Positions 32,993 to 41,624 of a stretch of DNA of 64,000 nucleotides are shown here, one piece after another. The position numbers and the translations under genes were made by a program. Source of the DNA: Variovorax saccharolyticus (lineage in GTDB: Bacteria; Pseudomonadota; Gammaproteobacteria; Burkholderiales; Burkholderiaceae_C); NCBI RefSeq assembly GCF_030316765.1, contig NZ_JASZYT010000010.1:1-64000 (forward strand), given 5' to 3'. Below the pieces are notes generated by a model, which saw only the letters and a program-made list of their open reading frames with translations, did not search any database and was not told the origin of the DNA. Position 1 is the stretch's first letter, and every line of letters starts with the position of its first letter.

Positions 32993-34258
32993 TCAGCTAT
33001 GGATATTCGGATTTCCGGGTCGGTCGATGGGCAGCAGGCGCTGCGCGGGCGGGCTGCCCAGGCGCAATCGCAGACCGGCCCAGACGGCGAACAGCAGGCT
33101 GGCGCCGAAGACCCAGCCCGACAGCGCGCCGGCCATGGTCCCCGACAGCAGGTTTCCGACCGTGCACCCCAGCCCGGTCATGGCGCCCCAGCCCAGCAGC
33201 ACGCCACCGCCGAGGCCGCGCGCGACCTGCCGCCCGCTCGGCCACCCGGGCCTGAACTGGCCGCTGGCCAGTGCGGCCGCCAGCGCGCCGATGACGATGC
33301 CGCCGACCAGCAGCGCGTTCGGGGTCTGCCACAGGCTCTCGGCGACCGCCGTCACGCAGCCGCCGAAACTGTCGAGCCCTTCGAGCCGCGTCGGCAACAG
33401 CGCGTGGTGGTCGCCGAAGCCGCGCGCCCCGCTGCCCAGCGCTGCAGTGACGCCCAGCGGGCGCATGCGCAGCACCGCGACCACCGCGATGGCGCCGACC
33501 AGCAGGCCCCCCCAGGCGAAGTTCCAGCGTCCCTCGATCAGGGACCGCAGCGCGGCGCCGAAGCTGCGGGTCGCGGGTGAGGACTGCGGCACGGTCCCGG
33601 AAGCCGGCAGCCGGCGCCAGAGCAGTGCGCTCACGAAGCCCAGCACGAGGAGTTGCAGCGCCGCCGAGCCCGCATAGCCGAGATGGTGCGGCAGCCAGAC
33701 CACGGGGGCGGTGGCGATGGTCGCGCTGTAGAGCCAGTTCCAGCTGCCGAAGCCCAGCAGGAAACCGGCGGCCGCGCCCGCCAGCGCGAAGGGCGCGGTC
33801 GGCGAGCCTTCGCCGAGGCGGTACCAGTGCGCGCTGATGCAGGAGCCCGAGATCACCATGCCGAGGCCGAAGGCCAGCCCGGCCGCCACCAGCGCCCAGC
33901 TGACCGGTCCGATGTGCGCATCGGGCGGCAGGCGGCCCGCCAGCGGCACCGGCAGCCAGGCCGTCATGACCACGTGCATGCCGACGGTGCCGACGGCGAT
34001 CGCCGCGACGATGGCGAGCAGGCCACGGGAGTCGCCCCCTTCGAAGTAGTCGCGCGCATGGCAGTAGAAGCAGAAGCGCGAGCGCTGCAGCACCACGCCC
34101 AGCACGGCGCCGAGGCCGAGCGCGAATGCCAGCGTCCGGCCGCCGCTGCGCTGCCCCAGCAGGTGGACGCCGGCGACCACCAGCGCCAGCACAAAAAAGG
34201 CGGGCACGAGGCCCGCCGAACGTCGTACCAGACGACGAGGAGACAACTTCACTGTCAC
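32993..34258 (-). CDS. YeeE/YedE (TsuA-like) sulfur-compound membrane transporter
   Basis: A polytopic inner-membrane protein of about 421 residues with some ten hydrophobic helices. Cys-containing loops match the YeeE/YedE family: QRSRFCFYCHARDYFEG, GMVISGSCISAHWYRLGEG and GAMTGLGCTVGNLLSG. TsuA/YeeE homologues take up thiosulfate through relay Cys residues. No ATG precedes the family start, so I used the GTG at 34258; a second GTG at 34252 and an upstream Met at 34345 inside the previous gene are alternatives. It lies 31 bases after the exported rhodanese, which suggests that periplasmic and uptake steps are coupled. Confidence 0.88.
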   Translation of the reverse strand: MTVKLSPRRLVRRSAGLVPAFFVLALVVAGVHLLGQRSGGRTLAFALGLGAVLGVVLQRSRFCFYCHARDYFEGGDSRGLLAIVAAIAVGTVGMHVVMTAWLPVPLAGRLPPDAHIGPVSWALVAAGLAFGLGMVISGSCISAHWYRLGEGSPTAPFALAGAAAGFLLGFGSWNWLYSATIATAPVVWLPHHLGYAGSAALQLLVLGFVSALLWRRLPASGTVPQSSPATRSFGAALRSLIEGRWNFAWGGLLVGAIAVVAVLRMRPLGVTAALGSGARGFGDHHALLPTRLEGLDSFGGCVTAVAESLWQTPNALLVGGIVIGALAAALASGQFRPGWPSGRQVARGLGGGVLLGWGAMTGLGCTVGNLLSGTMAGALSGWVFGASLLFAVWAGLRLRLGSPPAQRLLPIDRPGNPNIHS

Positions 34259-34289
34259 CGTCCAATCGCTCCCATGGGCAGCCCGGGTC

Positions 34290-35237
34290 TCATTTCGAGG
34301 CCCAGATGGTGCCGCTCGGATTGTTGATGGGCACGCCGACCGCATTGCCGTACTCGGTCCAGGAACCGTCGTAGTTGCGCACGTTCTGGTAGCCCAGGAT
34401 CTTGGTCAGCGCGAACCAGGTGTGGCTCGACCGTTCGCCGATGCGGCAGTAGGTGATCACCGGCTTGCCGCCGTCGATGCCGACGCCGGCATAGAGGGCC
34501 TTCAGCTCGGCCGCCGACTTGAAGGTGCCGTCCTCGTTGACCGCACGGCCCCAGGGCACGTTCGCGGCGCCCGGCACATGGCCTGCGCGCACCGCCAGCT
34601 CGGCCGCACCCGGCGGCGCGAAGATCTTTCCGCTGAACTCGTCGGCCGAGCGGATGTCGACCAGCTTGGCGTCGCTGCGGCCCTCGGTGGCTGCCAGCAC
34701 ATCCGACAGGCGCGCGCGCAGTTGCGGCTGGGGCTGGGTCACCTTGAAGCGGGTCGCTGCGACCTCGGGCGCGCGGCTCTCCAGCGCGCGGTTCTCGGCC
34801 TCCCACTTCTTGCGGCCGCCGTCGAGCAGCTTGACGTTCTGCACGCCGTACTGGTCGAACACCCAGGCGCCCCAGGCGGCGAACCAGTTGTTGTTGTCGC
34901 CATAGAGGATGACCGTGCTGTCCTTGTCGACGCCGGCAGCGGAAAGCAGCTTCTCGAAATCGCCCTGGCTCACGATGTCGCGCCGCACCCGGTCGTTGAG
35001 GTCGTTGTGCCACGACAGGTTGACCGCACCTGGCACGTGGCCGCGCTCGTAGAGCCCCGGATTCACGCTGACCTCGATCACCCTGAGCTTCGGGTTCCTG
35101 AGGTTCTTCTCGAGCCAGTCGGTGGAGACCAGCGGCCCGCTGCCGTCGGCCGCGGGCTGGGACCAGGCTCCGGATGCGGCGACCAGGGCCACGGTTGCGA
35201 ATGCGACGGCGCGCGACCATCGGGGCAGATTCAGCAT
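34290..35237 (-). CDS. Exported two-domain rhodanese sulfurtransferase
   Basis: A 315-residue protein with a Sec signal (MLNLPRWSRAVAFATVALVA, ending GAWS). Two rhodanese domains follow. The N-terminal one is inactive by sequence (VILYGDNNNWFAA in place of the Cys loop). The C-terminal one has the catalytic loop VITYCRIGERSSHTWF, whose Cys is the persulfide carrier. Such proteins, like thiosulfate sulfurtransferases of the SseA class, transfer sulfane sulfur; here it acts in the periplasm. It is followed by a YeeE-type transporter in the same operon. Confidence 0.9.
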   Translation of the reverse strand: MLNLPRWSRAVAFATVALVAASGAWSQPAADGSGPLVSTDWLEKNLRNPKLRVIEVSVNPGLYERGHVPGAVNLSWHNDLNDRVRRDIVSQGDFEKLLSAAGVDKDSTVILYGDNNNWFAAWGAWVFDQYGVQNVKLLDGGRKKWEAENRALESRAPEVAATRFKVTQPQPQLRARLSDVLAATEGRSDAKLVDIRSADEFSGKIFAPPGAAELAVRAGHVPGAANVPWGRAVNEDGTFKSAAELKALYAGVGIDGGKPVITYCRIGERSSHTWFALTKILGYQNVRNYDGSWTEYGNAVGVPINNPSGTIWASK

Positions 35238-35359
35238 GCTCGACTCCAGTTGTTCAACAAACTCGCACCACTTTAAAAAGATCAGGCCGCAATTCAAACG
35301 ACCCATTCGCGATATCCGAATGACCAAAGCATCTGATCGGCCCGATGGCCACGCGACGC

Positions 35360-36652
35360 TCAGTACCCGAGCAGGCGCGGCAGCCACATCACCACCGGCG
35401 GCCAGAAGGTGCACAGCAGCAGCACGCTCGCCATCGCGAGCACCAGCATGAAGGCCCAGTAGGTGGTCGACTCCATCGAGGTGCCGGCGAACTTGCAGGT
35501 CACGACCAGGTTGAGGCCGACCGGCGGATGGAACTGGCCGACCGCGATGTTCAGGGTCATGAGCACGCCGAACCAGACCGGGTCCCACTTGAAGTGCTGC
35601 ATGATCGGAATGAACAGCGGCAGGAACACGAAGAAGATCGAGATGCCGTCGATGAACATGCCGGCCACCAGCATGATCGCGTTGAGCGCCAGCAGCATCG
35701 CGATCTCCGACGACACCGAGGACACCAGCGCCTGCGCGAGGTGCTCGAAGGTGCCCAGCGCATTGCTCGCGACCGCGAAGACCGACGCCAGCGCCAGGAT
35801 CGTGAGGATCACGGCCGAGATCTCGCAGGCCTCCACCAGCACCTCGTAGATCACGCGCGGCGTGAGCGTGCGATACACGAAGACGCCGATCACGAAGCCG
35901 TAGAACACCGCCAGCACCGCCGCTTCGGTCGGCGTGACGACGCCGGTGCGCAGGCTGCCGAGGATGATGACCGGCGCCATCAGCGCCCAGATGGCTTCGC
36001 GCAGGCTCTTCCAGAACGGCGGGCGCAGGCCCTCGGCCTCGTTGCCCACGCCGTGCCGCCGGGCCAGCCAGATCGAGCCGAAGATCAGCGCGATCCCGGC
36101 CAGCAGGCCCGGCACCATGCCGGCCGCGAACAGCGCGGGCACGCTCGCGGCCGGCACCAGCATGCTGTAGATGACGAACGCGATCGAGGGCGGGATGAGG
36201 ATGTCGGTCGAGCCCCCGGCGGCCACCACGCTGGCCGCGAAGCCGCGCGGATAGCCGGCCTTGAGCATCTGCGGGATCATCACCGCACCGACCGCCGAAG
36301 AGGCGGCCGGCCCCGATCCGGAGATGCCGCCGAGGATCATGGCGACGATGATCGCGGTGGCCGCCAGCCCGCCGCGGCGCGGCCCGACGATGGCTGCCGC
36401 GAAGCGCACCATCGAGCCCGCGATGCCGGCGCGCTCGAAGATGATGCCGGCCAGCACGAACATCGGGATCGCCAGCAGCGGGTACTTGGAGATGCTGTTG
36501 TAGACGTTGAGCGGCACGCTCGAGAGGCCCAGGTCCGCAAAGGCCACCACCGCGGTGCCGGCCAGGCCGAGCGTCACCGCGAGCGGCACGCCGGCGGCGA
36601 GCAGCAGCACGAACAACAGGAACAGAATGGCGCCGAGCGCGTCGTAGCTCAT
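35360..36652 (-). CDS. TRAP transporter large permease (DctM type)
   Basis: A 430-residue membrane protein of the TRAP dicarboxylate class. Its pattern of about 12 helices starts ILFLLFVLLLAAGVPLAVTLG and includes IPMFVLAGIIFERAG, GGISGSGPAASSAVGAVMIP and the NLVVTCKFAG end region; these are DctM hallmarks. It would use the sodium or proton gradient to move a carboxylate captured by the DctP protein at 37163. It starts one base after the small permease stop and is the last gene of the E1-TRAP operon. Confidence 0.93.
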   Translation of the reverse strand: MSYDALGAILFLLFVLLLAAGVPLAVTLGLAGTAVVAFADLGLSSVPLNVYNSISKYPLLAIPMFVLAGIIFERAGIAGSMVRFAAAIVGPRRGGLAATAIIVAMILGGISGSGPAASSAVGAVMIPQMLKAGYPRGFAASVVAAGGSTDILIPPSIAFVIYSMLVPAASVPALFAAGMVPGLLAGIALIFGSIWLARRHGVGNEAEGLRPPFWKSLREAIWALMAPVIILGSLRTGVVTPTEAAVLAVFYGFVIGVFVYRTLTPRVIYEVLVEACEISAVILTILALASVFAVASNALGTFEHLAQALVSSVSSEIAMLLALNAIMLVAGMFIDGISIFFVFLPLFIPIMQHFKWDPVWFGVLMTLNIAVGQFHPPVGLNLVVTCKFAGTSMESTTYWAFMLVLAMASVLLLCTFWPPVVMWLPRLLGY

Positions 36653-36653
36653 C

Positions 36654-37166
36654 TCAGCGGCGGCGCGCGAAGAGCAGCTGCAGCAGGCGCCAGACGATCA
36701 GCAGCGACAGCAGCGGCACGGCCGCCGTGTACCACCACTGCGGCAGCCCCAGGCCCGGCGACGTGAGGCCGCTGCCGTAGTCGTCCCACCACATCAGGCC
36801 GCCCCACCAGGCGAGGATGCCGAACATCGCGAGCGCGCAGAGGATCGCGAACACGCGCTGCGCCGACCGGCCGCGTGGCGGCAGCCGCTCGACCAGGAAG
36901 CCGAGCGCCAGGTGGTGGCCGCGCGTGAAGGCGGTGGCGGCGCCGATGAAGGTCATCACGACCACCAGGAACACCGAGAACTCCTCGGTGAATGCAAAGG
37001 AGATGTTCGTGAAGTAGCGCGCGAGCACGTTGCCGAAGGTGATCAGGCACAGCAGCGCCATGATCAATGCCGCGAGCGCCTCCTCGAAGTGGAACGGCCG
37101 TGGCGCGGCCGACGCCGGCTCGGCCCCTTCGGGCGATGGCTCGCCCAGCGGGCCGGGCACGCTCAT
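36654..37166 (-). CDS. TRAP transporter small permease (DctQ type)
   Basis: A 170-residue protein with four hydrophobic segments, including ALIMALLCLITFGNVLARYF, FAFTEEFSVFLVVVMTFIGA and a C-terminal VPLLSLLIVWRLLQLLF. The N-VLARYF and FTEE elements are typical of DctQ. The start at 37166 overlaps the DctP stop by 4 bases (ATGA). It forms the membrane complex with the large permease at 35360. Confidence 0.9.
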   Translation of the reverse strand: MSVPGPLGEPSPEGAEPASAAPRPFHFEEALAALIMALLCLITFGNVLARYFTNISFAFTEEFSVFLVVVMTFIGAATAFTRGHHLALGFLVERLPPRGRSAQRVFAILCALAMFGILAWWGGLMWWDDYGSGLTSPGLGLPQWWYTAAVPLLSLLIVWRLLQLLFARRR

Positions 37167-38203
37167 TTCCGGCGGCTTTCGGCCACGTCGGCTTCGGCCT
37201 TCTTCACCAGCTCGGGGCCGATGGCGGCCGCCCACTTGTCGATGACCGGCCGCGTCGCCGCCGCGAAGGCCTGCTGCTCTGCCGGCGTCAGCACGGTCAC
37301 CTGCGTGCCGCCGGCGATCACCTGCTTGATCAGGGCGTCATCGGTCTGCGACAGGCCCTTGCGGGTGTCGGCGATCTCGAACTTCGCCGCGTCGATGGCC
37401 GCCTGCCGCACGATCTCGCGGTCGGCCGGCGTCCAGCTTTCCCAGGTCTTGGCGGAGACCGCGAACACCAGCGGGTCGTTCACGTAGTTCCAGCGCGTGA
37501 GGTACTTCTGATTCAGCGCGCCCATCTTGGCGCCCACGAACAGCGAGATCGGGTTCTCCTGGCCATCGACCGCGCCGCTCTGCAGCGCCGGCTGCGCGTC
37601 GGCGAAGGTCATCTGCGTCGGGTTGGCGCCGAGCGCGGTATAGATGTCGTTGAAGATCGGCGAGCCGACGACCCGGAACTTGAGTCCCTTCAGGTCTTCG
37701 GGCTTGCGGATCTCGCGCTTCGAGTTGCTGATCTCGCGGGCGCCGTTCTCGCCCCAGGCGAGCGGCACCACGCCCTGCTGCTCGACGATGCCGAACAACT
37801 CCTTGCCGACCCGGCCGCCGACCAGGCTGTCGAAGGCCTTGTCGTCGGGCACCAGGAACGGCAGCAGGAACAGGTTGAGCTGCTTGACGTGCGGCGCCCA
37901 GTTGATGACCGACGACACGTTGAAGTCGATCGACCCCTGGCGCAGCGCCGTGAACTCGCGCGTCGTCTCGCCGCCGACCAGCGAAGAGCCCGGATACCAC
38001 TTGACGTTGATGCGGCCCTGCGTGCGCTCCTTCACCAGCCGCGCCCATTCCTCGGCGCCTCGGCCCAGCGGGAAGGCGTTGTTGACGTTGGTGGACAGCC
38101 GGTACTCCGGCTTGTAGGCGGTCTCCGCGAGCGCGAGCGGGGCGATGGCCAGCAGCATCCCGAGGGACAGCAAGGCGCGGGCGAACGATTTCTTCTTCGA
38201 CAT
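37163..38203 (-). CDS. TRAP transporter substrate-binding protein (DctP type)
   Basis: A 346-residue exported receptor with signal ALLSLGMLLAIAPLALA. It has the DctP segments GAEEWARLVKERTQGRINV, LRQGSIDFNVSS, the GLKFRVVGSPIFNDIYTALG strand (binding Arg) and FADAQPALQSGAVDGQENP. The ligand class is organic acids: C4-dicarboxylates, 2-keto acids, or sulfonated carboxylates. It follows the E1 beta gene by 18 bases, with a GGAAGAAAAGAATT leader just before the ATG. So transport and E1 enzyme are one operon. Confidence 0.92.
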   Translation of the reverse strand: MSKKKSFARALLSLGMLLAIAPLALAETAYKPEYRLSTNVNNAFPLGRGAEEWARLVKERTQGRINVKWYPGSSLVGGETTREFTALRQGSIDFNVSSVINWAPHVKQLNLFLLPFLVPDDKAFDSLVGGRVGKELFGIVEQQGVVPLAWGENGAREISNSKREIRKPEDLKGLKFRVVGSPIFNDIYTALGANPTQMTFADAQPALQSGAVDGQENPISLFVGAKMGALNQKYLTRWNYVNDPLVFAVSAKTWESWTPADREIVRQAAIDAAKFEIADTRKGLSQTDDALIKQVIAGGTQVTVLTPAEQQAFAAATRPVIDKWAAAIGPELVKKAEADVAESRRK

Positions 38204-38221
38204 AATTCTTTTCTTCCGTGA

Positions 38222-39214
38222 TCAGCGTTGGAGCAATGCATGGGCCGCCTTCAGCACCTTGGCGGCGCCGATGCGCGATTCGTCTTCGAGGACCGGCGCG
38301 TAGCCGACCGGGATCCGCGGTGCGCCGAGCCGGCCGACCCGGGCGCCGCTGTGCTCGGCCACGGTGGCTGCGATCTCGGCGCCGAAGCCGGCGACCTGCA
38401 CCGCCTCGTGCACCACCAGCACGCGGCCGGTGCGCGCCGCCGAAGCCAGCACCGCGTCGCGGTCCCAGGGCCAGAGCGTGCGCAGGTCGATCACCTCGGC
38501 GCCGATGCCCTGGTCGGCCAGTTGCTTGGCCGCCTCGACGCAGGCATGGACCTGCCTGGACCAGCTCACGATGCTGAGGTCGCTGCCCGGATGCGCGATG
38601 CGCGCCTTGCCGAGTTCGACACGGCTGCCGAGCGCGACCGGGCCCGTGCTGCCCCAGAGTTCCTTGTGCTCCATGTAGACCACGGGGTCACCCGACTCAA
38701 GCGCGGCATGCAGCAGCCCGTAGTTGTCCGCCGGCGTGGACGGTGCCACCACCACGAGGCCGGGGATGTGGGCGAACCAGGCTTCGAGGGATTGCGAGTG
38801 CTGTGCGGCCGACGAACCCCAGAGCCCGATCGGCATGCGCGCGACCAGCGGAATGCGCCCTTGCCCGCCGAACATGAAGCGGTTCTTGGCCGCCTGGTTG
38901 ACCAGTTCGTCGATGGCGCAGAGCGCGAAGTCGACCACCCGCAGTTCGACCACCGGCCGCAGGCCCGCCAGCGCCATGCCGACCGACGCGCCGACGATGG
39001 CGGCCTCGGAGATCGGCGTGTCGATCACGCGCTCGGGCCCGAAGCGGGCCGCCAGCGACTGCCCCTCGGGGCTGCGGTACTGCCCGAACACGCCGCCGCG
39101 GCCCAGGTCTTCGCCGAGCGCGACCACGTTCGGATCGGCCTCCATGGCTTCGGTCAGCGCGACCGCGGCCGCCTGTGCGTAGCTCAGCGTGAGCGTGTCC
39201 ACCACCGCGTTCAT
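38222..39214 (-). CDS. Thiamine-diphosphate E1 component, beta subunit
   Basis: A 330-residue alpha-ketoacid dehydrogenase beta subunit. Family segments are LTEAMEADPNVVALGEDLGRGGVFGQYRSP, RVIDTPISEAAIVGASVG, GSSAAQHSQSLEAWFAHIPGL, VEVIDLRTLWPWD and VLVVHEAVQVAGFG. The ATG at 39214 overlaps the alpha stop by 4 bases; a GTG at 39220 is a poorer alternative. It forms an alpha2beta2 enzyme with the product of 39211. The classic partners E2 and E3 are absent here. Confidence 0.92.
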   Translation of the reverse strand: MNAVVDTLTLSYAQAAAVALTEAMEADPNVVALGEDLGRGGVFGQYRSPEGQSLAARFGPERVIDTPISEAAIVGASVGMALAGLRPVVELRVVDFALCAIDELVNQAAKNRFMFGGQGRIPLVARMPIGLWGSSAAQHSQSLEAWFAHIPGLVVVAPSTPADNYGLLHAALESGDPVVYMEHKELWGSTGPVALGSRVELGKARIAHPGSDLSIVSWSRQVHACVEAAKQLADQGIGAEVIDLRTLWPWDRDAVLASAARTGRVLVVHEAVQVAGFGAEIAATVAEHSGARVGRLGAPRIPVGYAPVLEDESRIGAAKVLKAAHALLQR

Positions 39215-40212
39215 GCCCACACCCCCGCGCCGGTGCTGATCACGTCCTCGTAGGCATCGCTGGCCGATGGCGCCGGGGCCGCCTCCGCCGCGGCCAGCGC
39301 GGCGGCGATCTCCTCGGCCGCCTGCAGCTCCACCTGCTCGGCCTCGCGCAGGCGTCCGAGCGCCTCCAGCCGGCCGCGGGCGCGCCGGATCGGATCGCGC
39401 TCCAGCGCAGCGCGCACCTCTTCGGGATCCCGGTAGCTGCCGGGGTCCACCGACACATGCCCCTTGTGCCTGTAGGTCAGCGCATGCAGCAGGCGCGGAC
39501 CCCGGCCGGCGCGCACTTCGGCCACGAGTGCGGAGGCGGCGGCATCGACCGCCTCGACGTCATTGCCGTTGACCCGGGTGGACGGGATGTCCAGCGCCTC
39601 GGCGCGGGGCGTGGCGCCGCGCCCCGCCGTCATCGGTGCCGAGACCGTGGTGGCCGAGATCAGGTTGTCCTCGCAGACGAACAGCACGGGCAGTTCGTAG
39701 ACCACGGCCCAGTTGAGCGCTTCGAGGAAAGGGCCGCGGTTGATCGCGCCGTCGCCAAAGAAGGCCACCGCGATGGCGTCGACCTTGCGCAGCCGCAGCG
39801 CATGGGCCGCTCCGACGGCGATCGGCAGGCCGGCCGCGACCACGCCGTTGGCGCCGAGCATGCCGACCGAGAAGTCGGCGATGTGCATCGAGCCGCCCTT
39901 GCCCTTGTTGTAGCCGGTGGCGCGGCCGAACAGCTCGCACATCATGCGCGTGCTGTCGGCGCCCTTGGCGAGCGTGTGGCCGTGGCCGCGATGGGTCGAC
40001 GTCAGCAGGTCGCTCGCACGGAGATGGGCGCAGACGCCGGCGGGGATCGCCTCCTGGCCGGTGGAGAGGTGCAGCGGGCCGCGCACCAGAGCCGGCTTGG
40101 CCGTGGTCGACAGGCCCCAGGCCTGCACCCCGCCCTGGCTCGCGATCTCGGCCGCGTCTTCGAATGCCCTGATCCGGACCATGGTCCGGTAGAGCGCAAC
40201 AAGGTCTGTCAT
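39211..40212 (-). CDS. Thiamine-diphosphate E1 component, alpha subunit
   Basis: A 333-residue alpha subunit of a 2-oxo acid or acetoin dehydrogenase type E1. The thiamine-diphosphate motif is AVAFFGDGAINRGPFLEALNWA; other segments are GRATGYNKGKGGSMHI, VRVRAFED-like VRIRAFEDAAE, VFVCEDNLISATT and TYRHKGHVSVDPGSYR. The start at 40212 fits the family. Acetoin dehydrogenase alpha (AcoA) is the nearest well-known relative by size and motif. Substrate is unknown. Confidence 0.9.
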   Translation of the reverse strand: MTDLVALYRTMVRIRAFEDAAEIASQGGVQAWGLSTTAKPALVRGPLHLSTGQEAIPAGVCAHLRASDLLTSTHRGHGHTLAKGADSTRMMCELFGRATGYNKGKGGSMHIADFSVGMLGANGVVAAGLPIAVGAAHALRLRKVDAIAVAFFGDGAINRGPFLEALNWAVVYELPVLFVCEDNLISATTVSAPMTAGRGATPRAEALDIPSTRVNGNDVEAVDAAASALVAEVRAGRGPRLLHALTYRHKGHVSVDPGSYRDPEEVRAALERDPIRRARGRLEALGRLREAEQVELQAAEEIAAALAAAEAAPAPSASDAYEDVISTGAGVWA

Positions 40213-40415
40213 GAAGTGATTCGGGCGAGTGGCCGGCACGGTCGATGGACCGGCGGCTCGTGCCTCTGGGTTGTTCGGAGAAAGCGAGGAGCCTATGGCG
40301 GCTCTCCCCGGGCCCCAACGAAGGAATCCGCATATGCATGCGCGGAAGCCGACTAAGTGGCGCCTCGGCGCATCTCGTGCGAGGATCGCGGCCGGTGCAT
40401 TGCGGGGGCTGCCTG

Positions 40416-40826
40416 ATGCCGATTCCTCTGAAGCGTCGCCTGGTGCTGTTCGTCCAGCGCTTCTGGCAGCCGACCAGCGCCTGCATGACCTGCATGCCCG
40501 GGAGCCTGGGCAACCTGCTGAGCATCCCGCACTGGACGCTCGCCCTGCAGACCGGCCTGCTGACCGGCGTGCTCGCGCTGCTGCTGACCTTCACGCCGGC
40601 CGCCAGGCTGTTCTCGAATCGCTATGGCAACGCCCTGGTCGTGGGCATCCTGACGATGATCGGCGACAGCTTCTCGCATCCCGGCCACTACGGCATCCCG
40701 CACCTCGAAGCCGTCGTCACGGGCATCGTCTCGGGCCTGTTCGCGCTCGCCGGCTCGTACCTGTTCGAGGACCGCGCCCGCCGGCTGCGGGCCCTGTGGG
40801 CACGAATTTCCCGGCGCCAACCCTGA
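40416..40826 (+). CDS. Small membrane protein of unknown function
   Basis: A 136-residue protein with three hydrophobic stretches: about residues 40-58 (LQTGLLTGVLALLLTF), 71-85 (GNALVVGILTMIGD) and 94-115 (LEAVVTGIVSGLFALAGSYLF), and a short basic C-terminus. The segment SACMTCMPGSLGNLLSIPHWT and the PGHYGIPHLEAVV loop look conserved in character but I do not recognise a family. The start at 40416 is chosen because the upstream part of the frame lacks protein-like composition. The next gene, a DUF1330 protein, is 53 bases away on the same strand. Confidence 0.6.
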   Translation: MPIPLKRRLVLFVQRFWQPTSACMTCMPGSLGNLLSIPHWTLALQTGLLTGVLALLLTFTPAARLFSNRYGNALVVGILTMIGDSFSHPGHYGIPHLEAVVTGIVSGLFALAGSYLFEDRARRLRALWARISRRQP

Positions 40827-40879
40827 ACCGGGCCGGTGGCTATGATGGCGGCGATTCACCAGCAAAGAGAGAGATCACC

Positions 40880-41170
40880 ATGGCAAAAGCCTATTGGGTC
40901 AGCGCATACCGTTCCGTCAAGGATGCCGACAAGCTGGCCGCCTACGCCAAGCTGGCCGGCCCCGCCATCACCGCCGGCGGCGGGCGCTTCCTGGCCCGCG
41001 GCGTGCCGGCCAAGACCTACGAAAGCGGGTTGGCCCAGCGCACCGTGCTGATCGAGTTCGACAGCGTCGAACAGGCCACCGCAACGCACGACAGCCCCGA
41101 CTACCAGGCCGCACTGGCGGCGCTGGGCGACGGGGCCGAGCGGGATCTGCGGATCATCGAAGGCGTCTGA
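40880..41170 (+). CDS. DUF1330-family protein
   Basis: A 96-residue soluble protein matching the DUF1330 ferredoxin-like fold throughout: AKAYWVSAYRSVKDADKLAAYAKLAGPA, GGRFLARG, VLIEFDSVEQATATHDSPDYQAA and the C-terminal RDLRIIEGV. The start at 40880 has AGAGAGAG 7-14 bases upstream. Function of the family is not established. It is convergent with the universal-stress gene. Confidence 0.9.
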   Translation: MAKAYWVSAYRSVKDADKLAAYAKLAGPAITAGGGRFLARGVPAKTYESGLAQRTVLIEFDSVEQATATHDSPDYQAALAALGDGAERDLRIIEGV

Positions 41171-41183
41171 GCCTCCGGCCGGT

Positions 41184-41615
41184 TCAGGAACTGATGACCT
41201 GGGGGTCGCCGCTGCCGCGAAGGTGCTGGCGCACCTGCTGGGCCAGCGAGCCGAAGATCGATCCCGCCAGCGTGGGTTCGTCGCGGCCGAAGACGATGCG
41301 GTCGCAGCCGTAGTCGCGAGCGGCCGTGGCGATCGTCTCGGCGCTGCGCCCCACCAGCACCGTGCTGGCATAGGGCACGCCCGCCAGGTCGAGCAGCTTC
41401 TGCGCGTACTGCAGGTCCTCGGCGCCTGCGCTCAACTGCAGGTCGAGCAGTTCGCGCTTGTCGAACAGCATCGCCACATGGCCCGAGACCATCGGCTGCA
41501 CGCGCAGAAGGCGGATGCTCACCCGGTCGGTCCGTCGCATGCGCAGGACCTGCTCGATGGCCGAGCGCGTTCGAGCCGGCTGGGCCGGGTCGATGGGTAC
41601 CAGGATTCGCGTCAT
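41184..41615 (-). CDS. Universal stress protein (UspA family)
   Basis: A 143-residue single-domain Usp protein. It starts MTRILVPIDPAQPARTRSAIEQVL and ends with the ATP-binding-type loop: IVFGRDEPTLAGSIFGSLAQQV, where the usual GxxGxxxxxxGS is altered to GRDEPTLAGSIFGS. It follows the TerC gene by 9 bases, so is co-transcribed with it. ATP binding is uncertain because of the changed loop. Confidence 0.88.
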   Translation of the reverse strand: MTRILVPIDPAQPARTRSAIEQVLRMRRTDRVSIRLLRVQPMVSGHVAMLFDKRELLDLQLSAGAEDLQYAQKLLDLAGVPYASTVLVGRSAETIATAARDYGCDRIVFGRDEPTLAGSIFGSLAQQVRQHLRGSGDPQVISS

Positions 41616-41624
41616 GCGGCCCCC

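Noticed and set aside
40213..40415. Riboswitch in the spacer before the E1 alpha gene
   Set aside because: A TPP or acid-sensing element would fit, but no conserved core could be recognised on either strand.
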